From NCBI GenBank assembly GCA_964404605.1, contig CAYOKT010000103.1, positions 1 to 9,088 on the forward strand: a DNA stretch of 9,088 bases. The letters run 5' to 3'. The stretch's first letter is position 1; each line of letters starts with the position of its first letter. This document shows positions 1-6,968 of this stretch, piece after piece. A model generated the notes under the pieces. It ran no database searches and was not told the DNA's origin. It saw only the letters and a program-made list of their open reading frames with translations. Source of the DNA: CAYOKT01 sp964404605 (GTDB taxonomy: Bacteria; Electryoneota; Electryoneia; Electryoneales; Electryoneaceae). The position numbers and the translations under genes were made by a program.

Positions 1-28
1 CCCCTCACGACAACCGGCAGAGGTACGC

Positions 29-511
29 ATGGACAGCGACCCCACCGTCCCCCTCCCCCTCGACAAGCGCGAACGGCGCCCCGGTCCCCTGCCGCGCCAC
101 GTGCTCACCATCCTCGCCGTGGGTGACCTGGATCGTTCACGGCGGTTCTACGAGGAGGCCTTCGGCTGGCCCCTGCGGGTGGAGGCGCCTGTCTACGTGG
201 AGTTCGCCCTGCCGGACGGCCGCGGGCTGGGGCTTTACAAGCGGGAACACTTCGCGGCGAACACGGGGGTGCAGCCGGCCGGAGGGCCGGGGGGCGGCGC
301 GACAACGGGCACGGAGATCTATTTCCACTGCGCGGACCTGCCGGGGGCCATCGACCGGTTGAAGGGAGCGGGGGCACGGTTGCTCTCGCCGCTCGCCGCG
401 CGGGACTGGGGGGACGAAGCCGCCTACTTCGCCGACCCCGACGGCAACGTGCTGGTCCTCGCGCGGCCGCTGGAGGGAGAAATGCCCGGCGGCAGGGTCT
501 CTGCGACCTGA
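29..511 (+). CDS. VOC-family (glyoxalase/bleomycin-resistance-like) protein
   Basis: This 160-residue protein has the vicinal-oxygen-chelate fold. An opening strand and helix (HVLTILAVGDLDRSRRFYEE, residues 24-43, with FYEEAFGWPL following) pair with a second half that closes in the hallmark FADPDGNVLVLARP (134-147). About 20 proline- and charge-rich residues precede the fold. An AGAGG at 19-23, five bases before the ATG, supports this start. Known relatives include glyoxalases, dioxygenases and drug-binding proteins, so the family alone gives no substrate. By motif comparison with glyoxalase I, the usual metal-ligand positions look unoccupied: the first strand has Leu at the His position, and the final strand has Val143 where Glu is usual. 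A classical metal-dependent glyoxalase is therefore doubtful. The gene converges on the kinase-like gene with 9 bases between stops. The fold is confident; the function is unknown. Confidence 0.85.
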   Translation: MDSDPTVPLPLDKRERRPGPLPRHVLTILAVGDLDRSRRFYEEAFGWPLRVEAPVYVEFALPDGRGLGLYKREHFAANTGVQPAGGPGGGATTGTEIYFHCADLPGAIDRLKGAGARLLSPLAARDWGDEAAYFADPDGNVLVLARPLEGEMPGGRVSAT

Positions 512-520
512 CCCCGCCGG

Positions 521-1267
521 CTACTCCTCCTCGAGACCGAGCGGCTCGGCGCCGGTGGTGATCGTCTCGATCAGGTGCAGGATGAGTTCCGCCTGCCGTC
601 CGATGGAGAGGCGGGCGTTGTTCAGCACCAGGTGGTAGAGAGTCGGGTCGTTGACATCGGCGCCCAGGTATTTACGGATGAAGCTCTCCCGCTCCAGGTC
701 CATGCGGAGGACCGCCTCGCGCTCCGCCGGAACGTTCGGATGGGGGTGCAGCTTCAGGGTTCTCACCCGCCACTCGACCGGTGCGACGAGACGGACATGG
801 ATCCCGCCCGGCAGGTCGCGGGTGAGCACCGCCGAACCCCGGCCGATGAGGATGCAGCGTCCCTTGGTGGCGATGGCGCGCACCGTGCGCGCGAGGCGGC
901 GGTAGGCGCTCATCTCCGATTCCGCCCCGCTGAACAGGCCCACCACCCAGTCCTCGACCTCGCTGCGCGTGCGCTCGGTCAGGCTCTCGATCAACCGTGA
1001 TGCGACATCCCGCCGCCCGCTGATCTCCTCGAGGAGCTTCCGGTCGAAGATCTCGAAAACCTCACCGGTGCGCACCTCGATCCGGCGGACCACCGCCTCG
1101 GCGAGGGCGAAAGCGTGGCAGCCGAACTGGCGTGAAAGCGTGAGGAACACGGGGGCCGGTTCGGCCCGCTCCGCCTCTTCCGGTGCGTAGGCCTGGCGGC
1201 GCCAGATCTCCACTTGCGCGCGGATGCGGTCATCCACGCTCTTGGTGTTGCCCGGACTCCTTGGCAT
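521..1267 (-). CDS. Cytidylate-kinase-like family protein
   Basis: This 248-residue protein resembles the cytidylate-kinase-like family (Pfam Cytidylate_kin2 type). Supporting blocks are LTLSRQFG (43-49), EIFDRKLLEEISGR (72-85), the core GRCILIGRGSAVL (136-148) followed by HVRLVAPVEWRVR (157-169), and an Arg/Asp-containing region near 190-205 resembling a kinase lid. These match the substrate-binding and lid layout of nucleoside monophosphate kinases. True cytidylate kinase has a P-loop of the form GxSGxGK; here the matching stretch reads SRQFGCHAFALAE, with neither the glycine run nor the lysine, so catalysis cannot be assumed. The frame stays open upstream to 1531, but that stretch is low-complexity and not family-like. 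I chose the ATG at 1267, with a G-rich weak Shine-Dalgarno (1275-1280) seven bases away. The gene is monocistronic and has a possible promoter at 1340-1368. The real substrate is unknown. Confidence 0.82.
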   Translation of the reverse strand: MPRSPGNTKSVDDRIRAQVEIWRRQAYAPEEAERAEPAPVFLTLSRQFGCHAFALAEAVVRRIEVRTGEVFEIFDRKLLEEISGRRDVASRLIESLTERTRSEVEDWVVGLFSGAESEMSAYRRLARTVRAIATKGRCILIGRGSAVLTRDLPGGIHVRLVAPVEWRVRTLKLHPHPNVPAEREAVLRMDLERESFIRKYLGADVNDPTLYHLVLNNARLSIGRQAELILHLIETITTGAEPLGLEEE

Positions 1268-1339
1268 CGGCGCGCCCCCCGGTTGAAGATGCCTGCCGCC
1301 CCCGGCGCTGCATGGGCGGACTCCACTGTCCCTCAATAG

Positions 1340-1368
1340 AGTATACGAACCAACCGGGAGATTGAGCC
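1340..1368 (-). promoter_or_regulatory. Possible promoter of the kinase-like gene
   Basis: On the minus strand TATACT (1345 to 1340) is a good -10 hexamer (5 of 6), placed so that transcription would begin near 1333, about 65 bases before the chosen ATG. The -35 region at 17-bp spacing (GGCTCA, 1368-1363) is poor. It stands out because the surrounding sequence is GC-rich. This is inference from sequence only. Confidence 0.35.
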
Positions 1369-1447
1369 ATGGTAGAGAGCGGACACCATCGACCACCCGG
1401 CGGCGCGGGCGCTCCGCCCCGGGGATCCCCTGGACCGCCTCGTGGAG

Positions 1448-1498
1448 AAAAAAATGACGGCGGATCCCGGAGGAATCAGGGGAGGAGGGTCCGCCGTC
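1448..1498 (-). terminator. Rho-independent terminator of the OsmC-like gene
   Basis: On the minus strand the arms GACGGCGGA and TCCGCCGTC (1490-1498 with 1456-1464) pair perfectly over nine bases. Three more inner pairs, one of them G-T, extend the stem. It is followed by A and seven Ts (A run at 1448-1454 on the plus strand). The hairpin ends 55 bases past the OsmC-like stop codon and about 180 bases before the kinase-like start, so it separates the two minus-strand genes into different transcription units. The plus strand lacks a T run after the stem, so it acts in one direction. Confidence 0.88.
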
Positions 1499-1553
1499 GA
1501 GGCCAACTCTGCACGAGGCAGGTCGACACACTCACTTCATGCTCAGCTCGCCG

Positions 1554-2006
1554 TCATGTCTCCACGACATCCGGCAGGTCCACCGTTTCGCCGTTGAGGA
1601 CATAGCGGTAATGGATCTTCGTGACACCCCTCATGCCGGCCGAGACGCTGCAATAGCGGGAGCGGGAGAGGTCGATCGCCCGGGTCAGCCTCTCCGGGTT
1701 CAGGTCTCCCTCGACATGGAAGATCACGCGCAACTCCAGCCACACCTTGGGGTGCTCCTCGGCGCGTTCGAGGCCGTCGATCTCGACCTCGAACCGGGTG
1801 AAGTTCTGACGCATCTTGCGCAGGATGCTGACAACGTCCATCCCGGTGCACCCGGCGAGACCGACCAGCGGCATCTCGGCCGGGCGCGCGGCGGAATCCT
1901 CGCCGCCCACGTTCGGAGCGGCATCCATGATGACCTCGTGCCCGCTCTTCGTCTCCGCGACGAATTTCATTCCCCCCACCAGCGGGGCGCGGACCATTGT
2001 CGGCAT
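1554..2006 (-). CDS. OsmC family protein (YhfA-like)
   Basis: This 150-residue protein is of normal length for the OsmC/Ohr superfamily. The two signature cysteines are present: Cys53 in VGLAGCTGMDV at the start of the long central helix, and Cys119 in SRYCSVSAGM. In characterised members this pair forms the peroxidatic and resolving thiols that reduce organic hydroperoxides in the cytoplasm. The short beta-rich N-terminus (MKFVAETKSGHEVIMD, 13-28) is typical of the YhfA-like branch, whose physiological substrate is poorly known. The frame is open upstream to 2120, but the ATG at 2006 has AGGGAG six bases in front of it and fits family length. The gene is a single-gene unit with its own terminator and diverges from the PpiD-like gene. 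Oxidative-stress protection is an inference from the family. Confidence 0.9.
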   Translation of the reverse strand: MPTMVRAPLVGGMKFVAETKSGHEVIMDAAPNVGGEDSAARPAEMPLVGLAGCTGMDVVSILRKMRQNFTRFEVEIDGLERAEEHPKVWLELRVIFHVEGDLNPERLTRAIDLSRSRYCSVSAGMRGVTKIHYRYVLNGETVDLPDVVET

Positions 2007-2012
2007 CTCATT

Positions 2013-2018
2013 CTCCCT
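2013..2018 (-). promoter_or_regulatory. Shine-Dalgarno site fixing the OsmC-like start
   Basis: On the minus strand AGGGAG lies six bases before the ATG at 2006. It favours this start over the upstream in-frame starts reaching 2120 and over the ATG three codons further in. Confidence 0.7.
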
Positions 2019-2277
2019 GTGTTTTCCTGCAATTCGTCCTCGCGGCCGCTGCACTGCGGCCATAAGCTCACGGCGTATCTCCGGCGCGTCAATGTACCGG
2101 ACGCGGTTCGCGCGGACCAAACTGTACCTGTTTCCCAGCTTACGAGGAAACCACCGCGACGGTTCCCTCCCTTGGATGCTCTCCTCCTCTCTTCGTTACC
2201 CTCTTCCCAATCACCCCCGGAGACCGGGCTTCGCCGATGACGGCGGCCGCACCCCCTCCGCCCGGGGAAACCCGCCC

Positions 2278-2306
2278 TTGCAGGTACCTGAGGGGGAGTC
2301 TATATT
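2278..2306 (+). promoter_or_regulatory. Sigma-70-type promoter of the PpiD-like gene
   Basis: TTGCAG (2278-2283), a 17-base spacer and TATATT (2301-2306, five of six matches to the -10 consensus) give the best promoter-like signal in the window. It sits in an AT-rich island within GC-rich sequence. Transcription would start near 2313, leaving a leader of about 63 bases. Confidence 0.65.
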
Positions 2307-2375
2307 TTCCGCTTGCGCCGCGCGGCATGGGTCCGGCGGCACGGCACGACCGCTCCGTTCGGGAGATTAACCATT

Positions 2376-4184
2376 ATGATGACCGCCCTTCGCAAGAACA
2401 TGAAGACGGTTCTCTGGATCCTCGTCTTCGCCTTTATCGCCACGATCATCTTCTCCTGGGGCATGGGAGGCTTCTCCGGCCCCATCGAGCCCGGTATCGT
2501 CGGCAAGGTCGACAAGGTCAAGATCACCCAGGAACAGTATGAAACCGCCCTGCAGAACCGCATCGCGCTCGAGCGGCAGAACTCCGATGAGCCCATCAGC
2601 GACGCCAAGATGCGCCAGATCCGAAACGAGGTCTGGGACGGGCTGGTCAACCAGGTCCTGCTGGACAAGTGGCGCAGGAAAATCGGGATCGTCGTCACGG
2701 ACGACGAGGTCGCCTTCACGGTGCAGAACTTCCCGCCTCCCTCGGTGACGAAGAACCCCAACTTCCTGGACAGCACGGGCGCCTTCGACATGAACCTCTA
2801 CCGCCAGATCATTGCGGACCCGCAGAATGTGAACTTCGTTATCGCCCTCGAGAACAATGTCCGCGAGTCGCTGTTCCAGCAGAAGATGGTGCAGCGGATC
2901 TCCTCCGCCGGGCATGTCTCCGAGCCGGAAGCCCGCGATGAGTTTTTCCGCTCCAACTCCACGGCTGTCGCCAGCTACGTGCTGGTCGCCGCGCGAAACA
3001 TGGAGGTGGACAGCAGCGCGGTAAGCGAGGAGGAGCTGCGCCGCCTGTACGACGAACGGAGAGAAGAGTTCCGCCTGCCCGAAGAGCGGACGGTGGAATA
3101 CGTCCTTTTCCCCGATGAGCCCTCCCGCGAGGACTCCCTCGATGCCCTGCGGCTCGCCGAGGAGTTGATGGAGCGCATCAAGGGCGGCGAGGACTTCGAG
3201 GAGCTTGCGAAGGAATACAGCGACGACAACAGCGCCGCCAAGGGGGGCGACCTCGGCTGGTTCGGGCGCGGACGCATGGTCCCGCCCTTCGAGGAGGCCG
3301 CCTTCGGAGCGGCGAAGGGGGCATTGGTCGGGCCGGTCCTCTCCCGTTTCGGGTACCACATCATCCGTGTCGATGACCGCCGGGGCAAGGGCGAGGCGGA
3401 AGAGGTCAAGGCGCGCCACATCCTGATCAAGATCAAGCGGAGCCCGGAGACCCTCGACGAGATGCGCACGAGGGCGGAAGGCTTCCGGGACGAGGCCGAC
3501 GAGAACGGCTTCGAGAATGCCGCGCGGGTGTACAATGTCGAGCGCGACACGTTGAAGAACGTCCGCCACGGCGCTTTCATCCCGCGGTTCGGGCGGAACC
3601 AGGCGGCCAGCGACTTCCTGTTCAAGCGCCCCAAGGGCAGCGTCAGCCCGATCTATTCCTTCCGCCGCGGGATGGTCATCTTCCGTGTCATCGACGTGAA
3701 ACCGGAAGGGATACAGCCCTTCGAGGAGGTGCGCGACCGGCTGCTCAACGACCGTCTCAGCGAACTGCGGATGGAGAAGGCGAAGGTCGAGGCGGACCGC
3801 CTGTACGCGCAGGTGAAGGAGTCGGGCGACCTCGCCGCCGTCGCCGCCCGGAACGGCTTCACCATGCAGACCACGAAGCGGCCCTTCAAGATTGGGGAGT
3901 TCATCTCCGGAATCGGCCGGGACTACCACTTCAGCGTGGCGGCATTCGACCTCGATGTGGGGGAGATCTCCCCGCCCATCGAGGGGACCAAGGGGTATTA
4001 CCTGATCCGCCTCGATGAGAAAACCGTCCCCGACTCCTCGCGTTGGGACGACGCCGCGAAGGACCGTATCATGCGGCAACTGTTGCAGAAACGCCAGCAG
4101 GAGGTGTACGACGGTTGGATCGCCTCCGTGCGGGAGAGGGCGGACATCAAGGACTTCCGCTACCTCTACTATTCGGACTTCTGA
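2376..4184 (+). CDS. ppiD: PpiD/SurA-type membrane-anchored peptidyl-prolyl isomerase
   Basis: This 602-residue protein is about the size of E. coli PpiD. A short basic N-terminus (ALRKNMK) and one membrane segment (about 11-30, ending FSWGMGG) anchor it with the rest outside the cytoplasm. Residues about 40-230 form a SurA/PpiD-like helical chaperone domain (GKVDKVKITQEQYETALQ, 43-60). A parvulin module at about 238-335 carries YSDDNSAAKGGDLGWFGRG and GYHIIRVDD. A second, degenerate module begins ARHILIKI (346-353), and a third parvulin-like half closes with KGYYLIRLDE (539-548). The family assists folding of secreted and outer-membrane proteins. GGGAG at 2361-2365, ten bases upstream, and the position of the membrane segment support the ATG at 2376; ATG 2379 is also possible, and the frame stays open up to 2313. 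It is a single-gene unit between its promoter and terminator. Orthology to ppiD rather than another SurA-N/PpiC protein is probable, not proven. Confidence 0.88.
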   Translation: MMTALRKNMKTVLWILVFAFIATIIFSWGMGGFSGPIEPGIVGKVDKVKITQEQYETALQNRIALERQNSDEPISDAKMRQIRNEVWDGLVNQVLLDKWRRKIGIVVTDDEVAFTVQNFPPPSVTKNPNFLDSTGAFDMNLYRQIIADPQNVNFVIALENNVRESLFQQKMVQRISSAGHVSEPEARDEFFRSNSTAVASYVLVAARNMEVDSSAVSEEELRRLYDERREEFRLPEERTVEYVLFPDEPSREDSLDALRLAEELMERIKGGEDFEELAKEYSDDNSAAKGGDLGWFGRGRMVPPFEEAAFGAAKGALVGPVLSRFGYHIIRVDDRRGKGEAEEVKARHILIKIKRSPETLDEMRTRAEGFRDEADENGFENAARVYNVERDTLKNVRHGAFIPRFGRNQAASDFLFKRPKGSVSPIYSFRRGMVIFRVIDVKPEGIQPFEEVRDRLLNDRLSELRMEKAKVEADRLYAQVKESGDLAAVAARNGFTMQTTKRPFKIGEFISGIGRDYHFSVAAFDLDVGEISPPIEGTKGYYLIRLDEKTVPDSSRWDDAAKDRIMRQLLQKRQQEVYDGWIASVRERADIKDFRYLYYSDF

Positions 4185-4210
4185 TCCCATTTTTCATCGC
4201 GTGGAAACCA

Positions 4211-4246
4211 AGGCGAGACCGGGCCGGCCCGGTCCCGCCTATTTTT
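4211..4246 (+). terminator. Rho-independent terminator after the PpiD-like gene
   Basis: AGGCG (4211-4215) and GACCGGG (4217-4223) pair with CCCGGTC (4228-4234) and CGCCT (4236-4240), with one A/C mismatch and a four-base CCGG loop. ATTTTT follows at 4241-4246. It begins 26 bases after the stop codon and separates the foldase gene from the metal-transport operon. Confidence 0.9.
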
Positions 4247-4326
4247 CGTCTCCTCCCCCATCTTGAATCCCACCCCCTGGCGGCATCACAACCTGGGCCG
4301 CGACTCCCGCTGCCTCATGCCGGGCG

Positions 4327-4366
4327 TTGCGTAGCCTCGGGGTCCGGTGTAGGTTTACGCCCGAGG
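4327..4366 (+). promoter_or_regulatory. Inverted repeat and weak promoter before the metal ABC operon
   Basis: CCTCGGG (4335-4341) and CCCGAGG (4360-4366) form a perfect 7-bp inverted repeat with an 18-base centre. The right arm ends immediately before the GGAGG core (4367-4371) that serves the binding-protein gene. A weak promoter-like pair, TTGCGT (4327-4332) and TAGGTT (4350-4355) with a 17-base spacer, overlaps it. The repeat could be a regulator site or an RNA hairpin touching the ribosome binding site. It does not match the Zur or MntR/DtxR consensus sequences I know. Confidence 0.35.
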
Positions 4367-4378
4367 GGAGGGCATGTG

Positions 4379-5368
4379 ATGAACCGTTCCCGGCAGCGGG
4401 CGCCGTACCGCCGCGCCGGACTGTTGCTCCTGTTTCTTTCGCTTCTGCTCACCGCCGGGTGCGGCGCGGGAGAGCGGCGGCCCGCGGAACACCTGGTGGC
4501 CGCCAGCTTCCTCCCGGTGTACGATTTCACCGCGCAGCTCGCCGGCGGCCTGCCTGGCGTACGCGTGGTGATGGTCGCGGGCGCCGCTGCGAGCCCGCAC
4601 GGCGTGGCGCTGACCCCGGGTGACTTCCGCGAGCTGGCCCGCGCAGAAGTCATCGTCCGTCATGGGCTGCGGATAGACGCCTGGCTGGACGAAGCCGTCC
4701 TCGAGGCCGCCGGGATCGCCGGGAAGGCGACGGTTATCGAGCTGGCCGACGGGGTTCCCCTAAGCGCCCTGCGATCCCCGCCCGGCGGCGCGGGGGAAGC
4801 CGACACCCTCCTGCTGGGCGACCTCCACCCCCGGCCCGCCTGGCTGGACACCCTGAACCCCCACCTGTGGGTCAGCCCGGTGCTGGCAGGGTGGGAGGTG
4901 AAATACCTGGTCCGCAGACTCGCGGCGGCCCTTCCGGAGTACGCCGACTCCATCGAAGCGCGCGGAAACCGCATCCTCGCCCGGCTGGATTCCCTGACGG
5001 CGGAGTTCCGTTCCCTGGCCCGTCGCGGAGACCGCCCCGGCCTGGTGGCATATCACGATGAGATGCGCTACTTCGCCCGCGACACGGGGTTTTCCCTGCT
5101 CGGGGTGATCGAGGCGAGCGAGGGAATCCCCCCGGGTCCGCGCCACCTGGACGACCTGCGGCGCCGGATGAGAGCCGCCCCGCCGGTGGCGATCGCCGTG
5201 GAGCCGTTCTCACCGAAGACGACGGTATCCACCCTGGCGAAGGCGACCGGCGTGCCCGTCATCCTCTTCGACCCCGCCGGGGTCGGTGAACCGGTGGCGG
5301 GCGCCTACTTCCGCGCCATGGAGCGGAACCTGGCGACCCTGCGCGCCGTGGTGGAGGGGCGGCGATGA
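4379..5368 (+). CDS. znuA: Metal ABC transporter substrate-binding lipoprotein (ZnuA/TroA family)
   Basis: This 329-residue protein belongs to the cluster-9 (cluster A-I) family of metal-binding proteins that feed Zn, Mn or Fe to ABC importers. The N-terminus is a lipoprotein signal: basic RRAG, a leucine-rich core, and lipobox LTAGC with Cys28 as the lipidated residue. Candidate metal ligands sit in recognisable family motifs: His74 in SPHGV, His162 in NPHLW, His226 in AYHDEMRYFARDTG, and Asp298 in LFDPAG. Three His plus one Asp suit Zn or Mn. The His-rich loop of many zinc-specific ZnuA proteins is absent, so the metal is not certain. The ATG at 4379 follows a strong GGGGAGGG; the frame is open upstream to 4043, but that stretch overlaps the foldase gene and terminator. 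The gene opens a three-gene operon and overlaps the ATPase gene by four bases. Confidence 0.92.
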   Translation: MNRSRQRAPYRRAGLLLLFLSLLLTAGCGAGERRPAEHLVAASFLPVYDFTAQLAGGLPGVRVVMVAGAAASPHGVALTPGDFRELARAEVIVRHGLRIDAWLDEAVLEAAGIAGKATVIELADGVPLSALRSPPGGAGEADTLLLGDLHPRPAWLDTLNPHLWVSPVLAGWEVKYLVRRLAAALPEYADSIEARGNRILARLDSLTAEFRSLARRGDRPGLVAYHDEMRYFARDTGFSLLGVIEASEGIPPGPRHLDDLRRRMRAAPPVAIAVEPFSPKTTVSTLAKATGVPVILFDPAGVGEPVAGAYFRAMERNLATLRAVVEGRR

Positions 5369-6135
5369 GTGTCCCCGTTCACATGGAAAACCTGACCGTC
5401 CGCGCCGGCGAACAGGTGATCCTCGACCATGTCACCCTCACCCTCGAGGAGGGGAAGCTGAACGCGATCATCGGGCCCAACGGCGCCGGGAAAACCACCC
5501 TCCTCCACGTGTTGCTCGGATTCGTTCCCCACGAAGGTCTTCTTCGCCTCGACGGCGGCCGCCGGCCGCGTATCGGTTTCGTGCCCCAGCAGCCCGCGGT
5601 GGACCGCAGCACCCCGGCGACGGTGTGCGAGTTCCTCGCCGCCGGACTGACCCGCCGCCCCCCCTGGCTCGGCCGGGGAAAAACCGTCCGCGCGCAGGTG
5701 GAGAGCGCATTGGAGGATGTCGGCATCGCGGACCGCATGCGCCGCCGTCTCGGCGACCTCTCCGGCGGGGAGTTTCAGCGGATGATGCTCGCCCAGGCCC
5801 TGTTGCGCAAACCTGACCTTCTCCTGCTCGACGAGCCGAACACCGGCGTCGACATCACGGGCGCACAGCTCTTCTGCGGGCTGGTGGAAAAGATTCACAA
5901 GGCGCGCAGCCTGACCACCGTGCTCGTCACGCACGACATCGGGGTGGTCGCCGACCATGCCCACCGGGTGATCGGCCTCAACAAGAAGGTTCTGTTCGAG
6001 GGGCCCTCCCCCGATACCCTCACCCCGGAGAACCTGATGCTCCTGTTCGGACCTCATTCAAACAAGCTGGCGGTTGCGCGAGACACTCATCACTCCCTGC
6101 ACCGGGGGAGACCGGGCCCGGAGGGCGGGAAGTGA
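5365..6135 (+). CDS. znuC: Metal ABC transporter ATP-binding protein (ZnuC family)
   Basis: This 256-residue ATPase is complete. It has Walker A GPNGAGKT (37-44), Q-loop FVPQQ (72-76), signature LSGGEFQR (132-139), Walker B LLLLDEP (152-158), D-loop NTGVD (159-163) and switch His190 in VTHD. The ENLMLLFGPH ending (222-231) is typical of metal-uptake ATPases of the ZnuC/MntB type. It would work as a cytoplasmic dimer driving import of the metal delivered by the lipoprotein upstream. The ATG lies within ATGA, overlapping the previous stop by four bases, a sign of translational coupling. The last 26 residues form a tail with His231, His242, His243 and His246, which might bind metal. Zn versus Mn or Fe specificity cannot be read from this subunit. 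Confidence 0.94.
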   Translation: MSVPVHMENLTVRAGEQVILDHVTLTLEEGKLNAIIGPNGAGKTTLLHVLLGFVPHEGLLRLDGGRRPRIGFVPQQPAVDRSTPATVCEFLAAGLTRRPPWLGRGKTVRAQVESALEDVGIADRMRRRLGDLSGGEFQRMMLAQALLRKPDLLLLDEPNTGVDITGAQLFCGLVEKIHKARSLTTVLVTHDIGVVADHAHRVIGLNKKVLFEGPSPDTLTPENLMLLFGPHSNKLAVARDTHHSLHRGRPGPEGGK

Positions 6136-6968
6136 TGCCGCTGCTGACCCTGTCGCTCCCCTCCTGGCTGGAGCCGCCGTTCATGCAGCGGGCGCTGCTG
6201 GCGCTGCTGCTCATCGCCCCGGCGCTGGCGGCGCTCGGGGTGCATGTCGTCGCGTTCCGAATGGCATTTTACGCCCACGGGGTCAGCCATTCGGCGTTCT
6301 CCGGCATCGCGATCGCGATGCTGCTCAGCCTCGCGCCGCGCTGGGGCATGCTCGCGGTCGGGCTGGCGATGGCCCTCGGGCTGGTGCTGCTGAGCCGGAA
6401 GAGCGACCTCTCGCGCGACGTGCTCATCGGGGTCCTGCTCGCTATCATGGTCTCCTTCGGGATCGTGGTGGTCAGCGCGCAGAAGCAACTCCTCCAAGGC
6501 TTCCAAAGCGCTCTCTACGGCGACATCCTCGGCATCGGGACAGGGGACCTGGTCCTCCTCGCGGGGCTCTTCGCCGCGACGATCGTCTTCGAATCCTTCG
6601 CCTTCAACCGCCTGACGCTGATCGCCGTCCACGAGCCGATGGCCCGTTCGCACGGGATTCACACCCGCCTTTGGGAGACCCTGCTCGCGCTCTGGGTGGC
6701 GGTGGTGGTGCTCATCGGGCTGCAGATCATCGGGATTCTGATGATCACCTCGCTGCTCATCGTTCCGGCGGCCGCGGGGCGCAATCTCGCCCGCAGCGCG
6801 GCGGGAACCTTCGCCTGGAGCCTGCTGATCTCCCTCATCTCGGCGGGGGGCGGGCTCGCTCTCTCCTACGCGCTGGACAGCTCCACCGGGGCCACGGTGG
6901 TTCTCGTCGCGACGGTCCTCTTTCTCCTCACCCTCCCCTTCGCTCCCCGGCGGGTACAGCGGACCTGA
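6135..6968 (+). CDS. znuB: Metal ABC transporter permease (ZnuB family, ABC-3)
   Basis: This 277-residue, very hydrophobic protein has about seven to eight membrane segments. Family landmarks of ABC-3 permeases are present: GVSHSAFSGIAIA (49-61, matching the usual SHaalpG block), LYGDILG (127-133), and the late block VVVLIGLQIIGILMITSLLIVPAAAG (190-215), where family members read GxLLxxALLxxPAA. It would form the dimeric inner-membrane channel for the metal handed over by the lipoprotein. The ATG at 6135 shares one base with the upstream stop (TGATG) and follows a G-rich ribosome site; a GTG one codon earlier (6132) is an equally in-frame alternative. It is the last gene of the transport operon. 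A 6-bp dyad without a T run overlaps its stop codon (6967-6984), so termination there is uncertain. Confidence 0.92.
   Translation: MPLLTLSLPSWLEPPFMQRALLALLLIAPALAALGVHVVAFRMAFYAHGVSHSAFSGIAIAMLLSLAPRWGMLAVGLAMALGLVLLSRKSDLSRDVLIGVLLAIMVSFGIVVVSAQKQLLQGFQSALYGDILGIGTGDLVLLAGLFAATIVFESFAFNRLTLIAVHEPMARSHGIHTRLWETLLALWVAVVVLIGLQIIGILMITSLLIVPAAAGRNLARSAAGTFAWSLLISLISAGGGLALSYALDSSTGATVVLVATVLFLLTLPFAPRRVQRT

Larger units (their letters stand above)
2007..2375. other. Divergent intergenic region, OsmC-like / PpiD-like
   Basis: This stretch of about 370 bases separates two divergent genes. Towards the minus strand it holds the OsmC-like Shine-Dalgarno sequence and a leader with a small dyad (GGCCGC at 2044-2049, GCGGCC at 2056-2061, six-base loop). 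No minus-strand promoter there is convincing. Towards the plus strand it holds the promoter at 2278-2306 and the ribosome binding site of the PpiD-like gene. The open frames crossing the region have no family-like content, and I see no RNA gene. Confidence 0.6.

Noticed and set aside
1268..1531. N-terminal extension of the kinase-like protein
   Set aside because: The extra 88 residues are low-complexity and non-family, and they would run through the promoter-like site and up into the intergenic terminator region.
2044..2061. Riboswitch or terminator in the OsmC-like leader
   Set aside because: Only one 6-bp dyad with a six-base loop and no T run is visible; it is too little to support a regulatory RNA.
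1539..2370. Plus-strand frames across the OsmC-like gene and its leader (1539-2240 and 1816-2370)
   Set aside because: They are antisense shadows of the OsmC-like gene; their translations show no domain motifs and no ribosome site was found.
2367..4190. A 607-residue open frame antisense to the foldase gene
   Set aside because: It is a shadow frame expected in high-GC coding DNA: low-complexity, no family motifs, and it covers a gene with a clear membrane anchor, parvulin motifs, promoter and terminator.
4043..4378. In-frame upstream extension of the metal-binding lipoprotein
   Set aside because: It would overlap the foldase gene and its terminator and would bury the lipoprotein signal in the interior of the protein.
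5305..6057. A 250-residue antisense frame opposite the ABC ATPase
   Set aside because: The plus strand encodes all ABC ATPase motifs in order; the antisense frame has none of its own.
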